Source of the DNA: Polaromonas sp. CF318
Lineage (GTDB): Bacteria; Pseudomonadota; Gammaproteobacteria; Burkholderiales; Burkholderiaceae_C
Direction of reading: 5' to 3'
Length of the DNA stretch: 64,000 bases
NCBI RefSeq assembly: GCF_000282655.1
Contig: NZ_AKIV01000046.1
Location: 62,001-126,000 of the forward strand
Shown here: one piece after another, positions 9,901 through 18,096 of the stretch
Numbering within the stretch: position 1 is the stretch's first letter
Layout: each line of letters opens with the position of its first letter
Made by a program: the position numbers and the translations under genes
The notes under the pieces: model-generated
Databases searched by the model: none
Told to the model about the DNA's origin: nothing
Seen by the model: the letters and a program-made list of their open reading frames with translations, nothing else

Positions 9901-10159
9901 GCTGGCCATGATCTTCGGCATGGTGCCGCTGGCCTTTGCCCTGACGGAAGGCTCGGAGCAGCGCGCCCCCATGGGCCAGGCCGTGATAGGCGGCGTGATC
10001 ACCTCTTCGCTGCTGACCCTGGTGGTGGTGCCCGTAACCTATTGCTACCTGGACGACCTGGGCCAGTGGTTCAAGCGCAAATTCGGCCCCAAAACCCGGG
10101 CCGCCACCCCTGCCGAAGCACGGCCCGTCCACCCTGCGCCTGTCATGGCCGACCGCTAA
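6911..10159 (+). CDS. RND-family efflux transporter, inner-membrane permease
   Basis: 1082 residues, full length for an HAE1/AcrB-like or MdtB/C-like pump driven by protons. The start [20 protein letters not shown] is the usual first transmembrane helix. Family blocks include [42 protein letters not shown] in the TM4 region with its pair of aspartates needed for proton relay, and [20 protein letters not shown] near TM11. It follows the adaptor gene by 12 bases. Substrate unknown. No dedicated outer-membrane channel is in the operon; the tolC gene 1.2 kb downstream is a plausible partner. Confidence 0.96.
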   Translation: MWFTQVSLKNPVFATMVMLAIVVLGLFSYQRMQVDQFPNIDFPVVVITAEYPGASPEIVESEVTKKIEEGVNSIAGINALTSRSYEGQSVVIMEFQLYIDGRRAAEDVREKIAAIRPSFRDEVKEPRVLRFDPASRAIWSVAVLPQAGKGKAMDAVELTNWADQVLKKRLENVRGAGSVTLVGGTKREINVYLNPQAMESLGITADQVVNAVRNENQDLPVGAIRSLQQERVVKIDARMKRPEDFGKIIVARKNTGSGAAAAVTVDQVARIADGAQELDSLALYNGQRTLLLTVQKAQDENTIAVVDGLNKAVAELQPLLPPGARLELITDGSRPIRVAVENVRRTLIEGALLTVFIVFLFLNSWRSTVITGLTLPISIIGTFLFMNLFGFTINMITLMALSLCVGLLIDDAIVVRENIVRHVQMGKDPYRASLDGTQEIGLAVLATTFSIVAVFLPIGFMGGIIGKFFHEFGVTIVAAVLISMFVSFTLDPMLSSVWHDPAIEAHGRQGAPVTFYDKTIGRVTGWFDRATESLSDSYQGILRWSLGHKLATLALAVLIFVTSIFMVPLLGTEFVPKADFSETTLNFYTPVGSSLENTEAKARQVEAIVREFPEVKYTLATLNTGNAQGKMYASVYVRLVDRKARTRSVDEMSGVLRERLKQVPGITVTHVGLLDAVGGNKQVEFSLQGSDLKELERLTRAISDKIRGIPGLVDLDSSVKADKPVIEVDVRRDAASDLGLSVSQIAASLRTLVAGQTVGNWRAPDDQTYDVNVRLAPGARTAPQDLERLPFMSSTMGSNADGSSRVVRLNQVATVKESTGPNQINRRDMAREVAINANVYNRSAGEVSNDIKAVLDNFSFPPGYRYQFSGSTKNMAESFGYAVSALVMAILFIYMILASQFKSFLQPMALMTSLPLTLIGVVLALLLFRSTLSMFSIIGVVMLMGLVTKNAILLVDFAIRMRADRLDVDGHRLPGMERGEALLHAAKVRLRPILMTTLAMIFGMVPLAFALTEGSEQRAPMGQAVIGGVITSSLLTLVVVPVTYCYLDDLGQWFKRKFGPKTRAATPAEARPVHPAPVMADR

Positions 10160-10233
10160 AATCAAAGGTTTATCTCGTGAACACCCTCTTCACACCCCTT
10201 TCCTCCCCTATTTCGCCCAACCACAGGTCCGCC

Positions 10234-10923
10234 ATGAACTACGAACAAGCCCGATTCAACATGATTGAGCAGCAAATCCGCCCCTGGGAAGTGCTGGACA
10301 ACCAGGTCCTTTCCCTGCTCGCCGTGGTCAAGCGCGAAGACTTCGTGCCGGCTGCCCACAAGGCCCTGGCCTTTGTCGACATGGAAATCCCGCTGCCGCC
10401 CCACGCCAACCCCAGCCAGTGCATGCTCGCGCCCAAGGTCGAAGCCCGCATCCTGCAGGAGCTGGCCGTGCAGAAGCACGAAAAAGTCCTCGAGATCGGC
10501 GCCGGCTCCGGCTACATGGCCGCCCTGCTGGCGCACCGCGCCCAGCAGGTGATCACGCTGGAAATCGATCCCACGCTGGCGCAGACCGCGCGCGACAACC
10601 TGCAGCGCGCCGGCATCTACAACGCCGAGGTGCGCACCGGCGACGGCGCCGCCAAACTCGCGCAAGCCGTCGCCGGCAACGACCCGTTGCGCGGCCCCTT
10701 CGACGTCATCGTGCTCAGCGGCTCGGTCGCCGAGGTGCCGGCTTCGCTGCTGTCCCTGCTCAAGGTCGGCGGGCGCCTGAGCGCCATCGTGGGTTTTGAG
10801 CCCGTGATGCGCGCCACCCTGGTCACCCGCGTGGCCGAAGACGCCTGGCGCACCACCCAGGCCTGGGACACCGTGGCGCCGCGCCTCTTGAACTTCCCCG
10901 AACCCTCGGCCTTCAGCTTCTGA
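10234..10923 (+). CDS. Protein-L-isoaspartate O-methyltransferase family protein
   Basis: 229 residues. The start NYEQARFNMIEQQIRPW is typical of the betaproteobacterial PCMT-like proteins encoded next to tolC. The AdoMet-binding motif I VLEIGAGSGYMAALLA lies at about residues 87-102, followed by VITLEIDP and FDVIVLSGSV. Classical Pcm repairs isoaspartyl damage by methylation; for this subgroup the activity is inferred from the fold. The ATG at 10234 fits the family start better than upstream in-frame codons. It is followed by rhodanese and tolC on the same strand. Confidence 0.88.
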   Translation: MNYEQARFNMIEQQIRPWEVLDNQVLSLLAVVKREDFVPAAHKALAFVDMEIPLPPHANPSQCMLAPKVEARILQELAVQKHEKVLEIGAGSGYMAALLAHRAQQVITLEIDPTLAQTARDNLQRAGIYNAEVRTGDGAAKLAQAVAGNDPLRGPFDVIVLSGSVAEVPASLLSLLKVGGRLSAIVGFEPVMRATLVTRVAEDAWRTTQAWDTVAPRLLNFPEPSAFSF

Positions 10924-10979
10924 AAGCCGGCGGCGATACCCAATCACCACCGATCACGACACACCTGAAAGTGCCACCC

Positions 10980-11336
10980 ATGGTTCCCCAGCTCAATCCC
11001 GCCGACTTCAGCGCCTGGCGCGACAACGCCGGCGCCGGCGCGCCCGCCCTGCCCGTGGTGCTCGACGTGCGCGAACCCTGGGAACTGCAGACCGCCTCGG
11101 TCAAGGAAGACGGTTTCAGGCTGGTGCATATCCCGATGCGCGAGATCCCGGCGCGCCTGCCGGAGCTGCAGGAGGCCGGCGCCGGCCAGCCTATCGCCTG
11201 CCTGTGCCACCACGGCATGCGCAGCCTGCAGGTGGCCAACTACCTGACGCAAAGCGGCTTCACCGAAGTCGTCAACCTGCAGGGCGGCATCAATGCCTGG
11301 TCGCAGCAGGTGGACCGCTCCGTGCCTGTGTACTGA
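10980..11336 (+). CDS. Rhodanese-like sulfurtransferase domain protein
   Basis: Single-domain rhodanese of about 118 residues. It shows VVLDVREPWE at the N-terminal side, IPMREIPARL in the middle and the active-site loop CLCHHGMRS, in which the second Cys is the persulfide-forming residue. The C-terminal NLQGGINAW is the family hallmark. It lies between pcm and tolC, an order conserved in Burkholderiales, though the reason for the linkage is unknown. Start could also be the GTG at 10971; neither has a strong ribosome site. Confidence 0.92.
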   Translation: MVPQLNPADFSAWRDNAGAGAPALPVVLDVREPWELQTASVKEDGFRLVHIPMREIPARLPELQEAGAGQPIACLCHHGMRSLQVANYLTQSGFTEVVNLQGGINAWSQQVDRSVPVY

Positions 11337-11381
11337 TCCAGTTTTTTTATTCGCCGACTCATTCATTTCTTCAGGACTCTT

Positions 11382-12740
11382 ATGACCACGCCCAAGAAAC
11401 CGCCGGCTCGCCCGGCGATGTTGCCCCTGTCGATTGCGGCCGCCGTGGCATTGCTGGCCATGGCCCCCCTGGCGCAAGCCCAGAGTCTCGTCGAGCTGTA
11501 TGAATCGGCCCGCGCCTTCGACGCGGCCTACCAGTCGGCCAAGCTGCAATACGATGCCAACCTTGCCAAAGCCGACCAGGCCAAGGCCGGCATCCTGCCG
11601 ACGGCGGGCATCTCGGCCGGCGTGTCGCGCACCGCGTTTGAAAACACGGCCCCGGTGATAGACCGCAGCTTCAACACGCAAAACGCCACGCTCAACCTCT
11701 CGCAGCCGCTGTACCGCCCGGCCAACTGGGCCACCTACCAGCAGGCGTCACGGCAGGTGGACCTGGCCAAGGCCCAGCTGGAAACCGCCGACCAGGACCT
11801 GATCGTGCGCACCAGCCAGGCCTACTTCGACGTGCTGGCCGCGCAGGACACCCTGACCTTTGTGCGGGCCCAGAAAGCCGCCGTGGCCGAGCAGCTCGCC
11901 TCGGCCAAGCGCAACTTCGAGGTCGGCACCTCCACCATCACCGACACCCGCGAGGCACAGGCCCGCTACGACCTGGTCATCGCCCAGGAACTCGCCGCCG
12001 AGAACGACCTGCGCGTCAAGAAGATTGCGCTGGACACCCTGGTCGGCAAAACCGAAACCCAGCCCAAGCCGCTGACCAGCCCCGTCGGCCTTCCGGTCGT
12101 GACGCCCGCCGACGTCAACACCTGGGTGGAACAATCCGAGCTGGTGCACCCCAGCATCCGCCAGGCGCAAAGCAATGTGGAGATCGCCGAGCTTGAAGTG
12201 AACAAGGCCGAGGCCGGCCACAAGCCCACGCTGGACGCCACGGCCAGCTACAACGTCACGCGCAACCCCTCGGGCACGGCAACCACCATCCCGCCGTTTG
12301 CCTTCCGCACCAACACCACCACCGTCGGCGTGGTGCTCAACGTGCCGCTGTTCGCGGGCTTCGCCACGCAAAACCGCGTGCGCGAAACCCTGTCATTGCG
12401 CGACAAGGCCAAAAGCGACCTCGAAGGCGCGCGGCGCAGCGTGGCGCAGGCCACACGCACCGCCTACTTCGGTGTGCAGTCGGGCCAGGGCCAGGTCAAG
12501 GCGCTGGAGGCGGCCGAGCTCTCCAGCCAGAGCGCGCTGGACGCCAACAAGCTGGGCTACCAGGTCGGCGTGCGCATCAACATCGACGTGCTCAATTCGC
12601 AAAGCCAGCTGTTCCAGACCAAACGCGACCTGGCCAAGGCGCGCTACGACGTGCTGCTGGGCGACCTGAAGCTGCGCCAGGCCAACGGCACGCTGACGCC
12701 CGAAGACCTGCAGAAGATCAACGCGCTGCTGGCCAAATAA
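11382..12740 (+). CDS. tolC: TolC-family outer-membrane efflux channel
   Basis: 452 residues. A cleavable signal peptide (hydrophobic about 13-31, ending ALAQAQSL-like) is followed by two internally similar OEP repeats with long heptad-like helices (for example around 150-215 and 360-430). The mature start SLVELYESARAFDAAYQSA is characteristic of TolC. As a trimer it forms the exit duct for RND pumps and type I secretion. The block pcm-rhodanese-tolC facing waaA is common in this bacterial group. The RND operon upstream lacks its own channel and may use this one. Confidence 0.95.
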   Translation: MTTPKKPPARPAMLPLSIAAAVALLAMAPLAQAQSLVELYESARAFDAAYQSAKLQYDANLAKADQAKAGILPTAGISAGVSRTAFENTAPVIDRSFNTQNATLNLSQPLYRPANWATYQQASRQVDLAKAQLETADQDLIVRTSQAYFDVLAAQDTLTFVRAQKAAVAEQLASAKRNFEVGTSTITDTREAQARYDLVIAQELAAENDLRVKKIALDTLVGKTETQPKPLTSPVGLPVVTPADVNTWVEQSELVHPSIRQAQSNVEIAELEVNKAEAGHKPTLDATASYNVTRNPSGTATTIPPFAFRTNTTTVGVVLNVPLFAGFATQNRVRETLSLRDKAKSDLEGARRSVAQATRTAYFGVQSGQGQVKALEAAELSSQSALDANKLGYQVGVRINIDVLNSQSQLFQTKRDLAKARYDVLLGDLKLRQANGTLTPEDLQKINALLAK

Positions 12741-12795
12741 TCGCTGCCCGCTTCACCACACTCCAACAAAGGCCCGGCCCCGGGCCAGAATTTCC

Positions 12796-13809
12796 ATGTT
12801 GATGCCCGCACACAGTCCCCTGCCCCTGCCGATAGAGGCCGAACGCGTGCACGTCGCACCGGTGCACGTTCCCAAAGGCCCCAGCTTTGAGCTGATCGAG
12901 GAAACCACCTGGGAAGAACTCAAGCGCACGGGCCGCCGCCAGCCGTTTGACAAACCCGTGCTGGTCAAGGGCGGCATCCACCACTGGCCGGCCTGGAAAA
13001 AATGGTCGTTTGAATTCCTCGCCGACGTCTGCGCCGGCAAGGGCGCCGAGGTGCCGGTCAAGTTCACCGACGGCCTGGTCGAGCAGGGCGTGACCAAGGG
13101 CCGCCCCTTTCTTCCGGTCGCACCCTACCTGCGCGAACTCGGCAAGGCCGCGCAGCGCGCGCCCGACCCCATGGCAGGCCTCTTGCCCAAGCCGGTGCGC
13201 GACGGCTACAAACCCGGCGAGCGCTTTCACCTGAACTGGGCCCACATGCAGTCGTTCAAGCCGACGACCCTGTACCTGGCGCAGTGGGACATCCTCGAGA
13301 AATACCCCGAGCTGCGCCGCGACCTGCTCATCAAGAGCCTGTGGCCCGGCCGCATGACCTGGGAATACGTCTTCATGGGCCCGGCCAATACCGTGACCGG
13401 CCTGCACAACGACTTCCCGCACAACTGGTTTGTGCAGTTGCAGGGCGTCAAGGAGTTCATTCTTTTCTCGCCCGACCAGCGCCAGCACATGTGCCCGGCC
13501 GCCAAGTACGACTGGGGCGCCACGCTCAGCGACATCAACGTCTCGCGCCTGCCCGAACAGGTCCGCGAACTCGCGTCCTTCGAAAAAGCCCATGGCTACC
13601 ATGCCCGCGTGGAAGCCGGCGATGCGCTGTTCATTCCCAAGCGCACCTGGCACTCGGTCGTTTCAGTGGAACCCTCCATCAGCCTGGGCATGTTCGGCCT
13701 CACGCCTTACGAAGTCGCCACCGGCGGCGCCTGGGCCACGCTGCGCGACTGGGCGCATCACCTGGGCCTCTACGCCCACAATAACTGCACCTGCCATCAA
13801 AAACGTTAG
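12796..13809 (+). CDS. JmjC/cupin-8-like putative Fe(II)/2-oxoglutarate oxygenase
   Basis: 337 residues. The N-terminal half includes PVLVKGGIHHWPAWKKW, the typical beginning of cupin_8/JmjC proteins, and the core has GPANTVTGLHNDFPHNWFVQL. His204, Asp206 and the distal His286 (KRTWHSV) form the expected HxD...H iron triad, so the active site looks intact. Family members hydroxylate proteins, often ribosomal proteins or transcription factors; no substrate can be named here. It starts 56 bases after tolC on the same strand. The C-terminus has NNCTCHQKR, a possible extra metal site. Confidence 0.85.
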   Translation: MLMPAHSPLPLPIEAERVHVAPVHVPKGPSFELIEETTWEELKRTGRRQPFDKPVLVKGGIHHWPAWKKWSFEFLADVCAGKGAEVPVKFTDGLVEQGVTKGRPFLPVAPYLRELGKAAQRAPDPMAGLLPKPVRDGYKPGERFHLNWAHMQSFKPTTLYLAQWDILEKYPELRRDLLIKSLWPGRMTWEYVFMGPANTVTGLHNDFPHNWFVQLQGVKEFILFSPDQRQHMCPAAKYDWGATLSDINVSRLPEQVRELASFEKAHGYHARVEAGDALFIPKRTWHSVVSVEPSISLGMFGLTPYEVATGGAWATLRDWAHHLGLYAHNNCTCHQKR

Positions 13810-13811
13810 CC

Positions 13812-13925
13812 CCCACGCTGAGATATGGCCCCCACGGTCGCTCACTGCGTGTAGCTCCCTGCCCCCCGAGGGGGCCGCTGCGCCTGCGGTCTGGCAAAGC
13901 CAGTCCCGCGGCCCCGGCTGAGTTG
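13812..13925. repeat. GC-rich intergenic repeat of the Comamonadaceae type
   Basis: About 115 bases between two convergent genes. They contain gagatatggccccca (13820-13834), a cgctcactgcgtgtagctcc block and a CCCCC-CGA-GGGGG hairpin. I recall very similar stretches scattered between genes in Comamonadaceae genomes; the identification is from memory. It may serve as a transcription end for the two convergent operons. Confidence 0.55.
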
Positions 13926-13940
13926 AAGAGGTTACGGCGC

Positions 13941-15290
13941 CTATGGCTTAGTTTTTTCGCCGGCCGCTACAAAGCCCTCTAGCGCTTCGAGGGTTCTGGC
14001 CGTGGCGCCGCGGTTGCGGTCGGCGAAGGCCAGCCCCGCCGCGACCGCCGCGGCATGCGCGTCGGGCCTGTCCATCCATTTGCGCGCGGTGCGCACGCCC
14101 TGCTCCATGTCGACCACGCGCCGGGCCGCACCGGCTTCCACGGCGAGTTCGGCAGCTTCGGTGAAGTTAAAGGTATGCGGGCCCATCACCACCGGGCAGC
14201 CGCAGGCCGCGGCCTCGATCAGGTTCTGGCCCCCCAGGGGTGCGAAGCTGCCGCCCAGCAGGGCGACGTCGCTCATGGCGTAATACAGGGCCATTTCCCC
14301 GAGCGAATCACCGAGCCAGACGTCGGCCTGCAGCGCCTCATCGGCCAGGCCTGCCGCCGCGTCATCCCAGCCGGATCGGCGCGACACGCGCAGGCCGTGC
14401 TGGCGCACCAGCGCCTCCACCTCGTTAAAACGCTGCGGGTGGCGCGGCACCAGCAAAATCCTGAAGCGGCTTCCCGTTTCCTGCGGGGGAGTATCCATTG
14501 GGGACACGTGCTCCGACTGGGCCATGGCATTGAGCTGGCTCAGGAACTGCTCTTCCTCGCCCTCGCGCGAACTCGCGAACATCATCACCGGCAGCGCCAG
14601 CGCGCGGCGCCAGGACTTGCCTTTTTCCTGCTGGGCTTCATCGAGAGAGGCATCAAATTTGAGGTTGCCGAACACGCCGCCGACGGTCGCGCCGGCCTGG
14701 CGAAAGCGGCGCGCGTCATCGTCCGTCTGCGCGTACACCGCCGACAACGCGGCATAGGCCGGCACCGAGAGCGGCGACATCCTGAGCGCCTGCTTCAGCG
14801 ATTTTTCGGACAGCCTGCCGTTGACCAGCGCCAGCGGCATGGCGCGCGCTTTCGCGGCGGCCACCAGGTTGGGCCAGATCTCGGTTTCCATCAACAGCCC
14901 CAGCCGCGGCTTGAAGTGCGCAAAGAACCGGGCGACCACGCCCGGGCTGTCCCAGGGCTGCCATACCTGCACGTCGCCCGGCTGCAGCAGGGCCACGCCC
15001 TCGGCGCGGCCGGTGGCCGTGCCGTGCGTGAGCAGAATGCGCACGCCGGGGTGGCGCTCACGCAGGGCCTTGAGCAGCACGGCCGCCGCGCGGGTCTCGC
15101 CCAGCGAGACCGCATGCACCCAGACCAGCTCGGAACGGGTTTCGGCCGGCTGGGTGTAGCGGCCGAAGCGTTCTTCGACCGCCTCGAGGTAACCGGGCTC
15201 CTGCTTCGCGCGGCGCGCCAGCTTGCGGCGCAGCAGCGGCTGCCCCAGCCACATCAGCAGTGAATAAAGCTTGAGGACGAAGGCGCTCAT
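13941..15290 (-). CDS. waaA: 3-deoxy-D-manno-octulosonic acid (Kdo) transferase
   Basis: 449 residues. WaaA (KdtA) adds Kdo residues to lipid A precursor at the inner-membrane face. An N-terminal membrane-associated stretch (VLKLYSLLMWLGQPLL) is followed by WVHAVSLGETRAA, LLTHGTATGR, METEIWPNL and, near the C-terminus, GGSFAPLGGQNLIEAAACGCPVV, all hallmarks of the enzyme. The start at 15290 overlaps the waaC stop as ATGA, so the two LPS-core genes are translationally coupled. A GRYTQPAETRSE segment lies ahead of the first Rossmann half. Confidence 0.96.
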   Translation of the reverse strand: MSAFVLKLYSLLMWLGQPLLRRKLARRAKQEPGYLEAVEERFGRYTQPAETRSELVWVHAVSLGETRAAAVLLKALRERHPGVRILLTHGTATGRAEGVALLQPGDVQVWQPWDSPGVVARFFAHFKPRLGLLMETEIWPNLVAAAKARAMPLALVNGRLSEKSLKQALRMSPLSVPAYAALSAVYAQTDDDARRFRQAGATVGGVFGNLKFDASLDEAQQEKGKSWRRALALPVMMFASSREGEEEQFLSQLNAMAQSEHVSPMDTPPQETGSRFRILLVPRHPQRFNEVEALVRQHGLRVSRRSGWDDAAAGLADEALQADVWLGDSLGEMALYYAMSDVALLGGSFAPLGGQNLIEAAACGCPVVMGPHTFNFTEAAELAVEAGAARRVVDMEQGVRTARKWMDRPDAHAAAVAAGLAFADRNRGATARTLEALEGFVAAGEKTKP

Positions 15291-16297
15291 GCGGCGGCCC
15301 CGGCCGTGCTGCAGGCCAGCCAGGCCTGCCAGACGTCTTCCATGCCTGGCGCGGGCTGCGCATACACGCTGAGCTGCCGGCCGCCCCGGGTATCGGGCCC
15401 GGTGCGCCAGGCGGTATCGAAGTTGTAGATCTGCACATGCGGCAGGTCCAGCGCGACGGCGATGTGGCTCACACCGCTGTCTACGCCGATCACGCCGGCA
15501 CATTGCGCGAGTTCTCCGGCCAGCGCATCCAGCGCCAGCGCGGGCGGCACCAGGGCCGAATCCGCCGCCGCGCCGTTCAGCGCCGTGGCAATCGCCTCGC
15601 TGGTAGCCAGCTCCGCGGCATTGCCGTGCGGCAGCAATAACTGGTAGCCGGCCGTGTTCAGGCGCCGGCCCAGCGCGACCCAGTGGCTGGCCGGCCATTC
15701 CTTGTCGGCGCGCGAAGTGCCGTGGACAAAGGCGATGCGGCCTGCGGGGAAGTGGTCATGGGTCATTGTGGGCTTTGCAGGCACTTTCAGACCAAAGCGC
15801 GTCGCAGCTGCAGGAGCATAGCCCAGCGCGCGCGCCGCCAATTCACGCGAGCGCTTCACTGCATGGATGTGCGGCTCTATGGTGATCGCCACATCGGCCA
15901 CCCAGCGCGTCGGCGCCTCATAGCCCGAGCCGTCAGTTTGGTTGGCCAGAGCATATCGTTTGCCGCCAGGAGCCAGCCGGGCCAGACGCGCCACCAGGGC
16001 GGACTTGGTCAAGCCCTGCAGGTCGATGACGGCATCGTAGGCTTCCTGCTGCAGGTCACGTTTGAACGCACGCCATTCCTGACGGGTGGCCGTCGTCCAG
16101 AAGGACTTTCGCCAGCGCCGGATCTCGCAAGGGATCACGCGCTGCAAGCCGCTTGCGCGCGCCAGCAAGGGCGCAAATGCTTTCTCCACCACCCAGTCAA
16201 TCTGTGCATCCGGCATGGCAGCAAGGATGTCCTGGACCACCGGCAGGGTATGCACCACGTCACCGAGGGAGGACAGCTTGACCAAAAGAATTTTCAT
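15287..16297 (-). CDS. waaC: Lipopolysaccharide heptosyltransferase I
   Basis: 336 residues, GT9 family. WaaC transfers the first L-glycero-D-manno-heptose onto Kdo2-lipid A. The start MKILLVKLSSLGDVVHTLPV is the family signature, so the ATG at 16297 is chosen rather than in-frame codons further upstream. Further blocks are IDLQGLTKSAL, FVHGTSRADKEWP (donor binding) and GVIGVDSGVSHIAVALDLP. It overlaps waaA by four bases. Upstream, the leader passes through an inverted-repeat element at 16375-16440. Confidence 0.96.
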   Translation of the reverse strand: MKILLVKLSSLGDVVHTLPVVQDILAAMPDAQIDWVVEKAFAPLLARASGLQRVIPCEIRRWRKSFWTTATRQEWRAFKRDLQQEAYDAVIDLQGLTKSALVARLARLAPGGKRYALANQTDGSGYEAPTRWVADVAITIEPHIHAVKRSRELAARALGYAPAAATRFGLKVPAKPTMTHDHFPAGRIAFVHGTSRADKEWPASHWVALGRRLNTAGYQLLLPHGNAAELATSEAIATALNGAAADSALVPPALALDALAGELAQCAGVIGVDSGVSHIAVALDLPHVQIYNFDTAWRTGPDTRGGRQLSVYAQPAPGMEDVWQAWLACSTAGAAA

Positions 16298-16374
16298 TGG
16301 GGCGTGAAAGCGGAAAACGCTGATTTTAGGTGCAGGACCCACCTTCGCCCTCCGTCTGCTTCGCCGGGTTTTCA

Positions 16375-16440
16375 ATCTGCGTAAATCTGCGAAATCTGCG
16401 GATGAATTTATATCCACAGATTTCGCAGATTTACGCAGAT
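16375..16440. repeat. Intergenic inverted repeat related to the 611-757 element
   Basis: Arms 16375-16403 and 16412-16440 match as reverse complements in 28 of 29 positions around an 8-bp loop. They are made of the same CGCAGATTT-type units as the element at 611-757. It lies between phosphomannomutase (3' end) and waaC, both on the other strand's reading direction, so it would form a very stable hairpin in the intergenic RNA. The remaining 67 bases to the mutase stop show nothing else. Confidence 0.85.
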
Positions 16441-16507
16441 AAAGAGACCCTCAAAGAGAGTTTCGATGCCTCAGCCCGAACGGTAGTGAGGCCGAGCAGA
16501 GGTTGGC

Positions 16508-17893
16508 CTAATGAGCCGCGGCGGCAAAACTCGCGTCCGGCTTCACGCTACGCAGCAGCGCCAACATATCGGCCTCAATGCGCTCCAGCGCCTGCTGGGT
16601 GTGGCCTTCAAAGCGCAGCACCAGCACCGGCGTGGTGTTGGACGCGCGTATCAGGCCAAAGCCGTCGGGCCAATCGACGCGTACGCCGTCGATCGTGGAA
16701 ATTTTCGCCGGTGCCGCGAATTTCGCCGATTTGATCAGCGCCTCCACCACCGCATGCGGCTCCCCTTCCTTGCAGGCCACATTGAGTTCGGGCGTGCTGA
16801 AGCTGGTCGGCAAGGCGTTGAGAACGATGCCGGCATCGGGCACGCGGCTCAGGATCTCGAGCAGGCGGGCGCCGGCATAAGTGCCGTCGTCAAAGCCGTA
16901 CCAGCGCTCCTTGAAGAAGATGTGGCCGCTCATTTCGCCGCCCAAGGGCGAATCGACTTCCTTCATCCTGGCCTTGATCAGCGAATGGCCGGTCTTGTAC
17001 ATCATGGCCACGCCGCCGGCGGCCTCGATCTCGGGCGCCAGGCGCTGCGAGCATTTCACGTCGAACAAAATCGTGGCGCCCGGCTCACGCGAAAGCACGT
17101 CGCGCGCGAACAGCATCATCTGCCGGTCGGGGTAAATGTTCTGGCCGTCCTTGGTGACGATGCCCAGGCGGTCGCCGTCGCCGTCAAAGGCCAGGCCCAG
17201 TTCGGCGTCGCCGCTTTGCAGGGCCTTGATCAGGTCCTGCAGGTTTTCAGGCTTGCTCGGGTCCGGGTGGTGGTTGGGAAAGTTGCCGTCCACTTCGCTG
17301 AACAGCTCTGTCACTTCACAACCCAGCGCGCGAAAGATGGCGGGCGCCGAAGCGCCGGCAATGCCGTTGCCCGAATCGACGACGATTTTCATCGGGCGTT
17401 CCAGCTTGATGCCGGAAACGATGCGCTCGCGGTAGGCCGTGCCCACGTCGACCTGGCGGATGCTGCCGCCCTGCGCGGGCAGCACCCAGTCCTCGCCTTC
17501 GATGACCCGGCGCAGCGCCTGGATGTCCTCGCCGTAGATCGCGCGGCCGGCCAGCACCATCTTGAAGCCGTTGTAGTCCTTGGGGTTGTGGCTGCCGGTG
17601 ACCTGTATGCCGGAGCCGGCCAGCGTGCTGGCGGCAAAGTAGAGCATGGGCGTGGTCACCATGCCCACATCGATCACGTCGATGCCGGTGGCGGCCAGGC
17701 CGCGCATCAGCGCCGCACTCAGCGAAGGCCCGCTGAGCCGGCCGTCGCGGCCCACGGCCACGGCTTTTTCGCCCTCCGCCAGCGCCGCCATGCCAAAAGC
17801 CTTGCCCAGGGCCTCGGCCATCGTTTCATGGATGGTGGACGGCACAACGCCGCGTATGTCATAGGCCTTGAAGATGGACGGGTTGATTTGCAT
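16508..17893 (-). CDS. Phosphomannomutase/phosphoglucomutase
   Basis: 461 residues, alpha-D-phosphohexomutase family (AlgC/ManB type), interconverting hexose 6- and 1-phosphates for LPS and exopolysaccharide sugar nucleotides. The phosphoserine loop TGSHNP has its Ser at residue 101. The metal loop DGDGDR is at about residue 240, the sugar-binding loop GEMSGH in the third domain, and the phosphate-binding RASNTTP near the C-terminus. The start at 17893 begins MQINPSIFKAYDIRG, the normal family N-terminus. It sits near waaC/waaA but in its own unit. Confidence 0.95.
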   Translation of the reverse strand: MQINPSIFKAYDIRGVVPSTIHETMAEALGKAFGMAALAEGEKAVAVGRDGRLSGPSLSAALMRGLAATGIDVIDVGMVTTPMLYFAASTLAGSGIQVTGSHNPKDYNGFKMVLAGRAIYGEDIQALRRVIEGEDWVLPAQGGSIRQVDVGTAYRERIVSGIKLERPMKIVVDSGNGIAGASAPAIFRALGCEVTELFSEVDGNFPNHHPDPSKPENLQDLIKALQSGDAELGLAFDGDGDRLGIVTKDGQNIYPDRQMMLFARDVLSREPGATILFDVKCSQRLAPEIEAAGGVAMMYKTGHSLIKARMKEVDSPLGGEMSGHIFFKERWYGFDDGTYAGARLLEILSRVPDAGIVLNALPTSFSTPELNVACKEGEPHAVVEALIKSAKFAAPAKISTIDGVRVDWPDGFGLIRASNTTPVLVLRFEGHTQQALERIEADMLALLRSVKPDASFAAAAH

Positions 17894-18096
17894 CGGGGGC
17901 GATTCCTGTAGGGTGCGGGATGGGTTCGCAAGCGGATTCATTGTAGGTGGCGGCCCCGCCGCTTCCTGTAGGCGGCAGCCGTTTCCGGCCAGTCCGTTCA
18001 GACTATTGCGGGGCCCCAAAAACCGGTCAGCGCAGGGTCAAGGGACATGTCCGAAAACGGCCAGTCAAAACCGCCCCGCGGCGTATCATTTCTTCC

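Noticed and set aside
6284-10165. Very long open frame (about 1290 codons) on the minus strand opposite the RND pump
   Set aside because: Antisense shadow produced by GC-rich third positions; His/Gln/Gly/Arg-rich composition with no domain, while the plus strand encodes a complete RND transporter.
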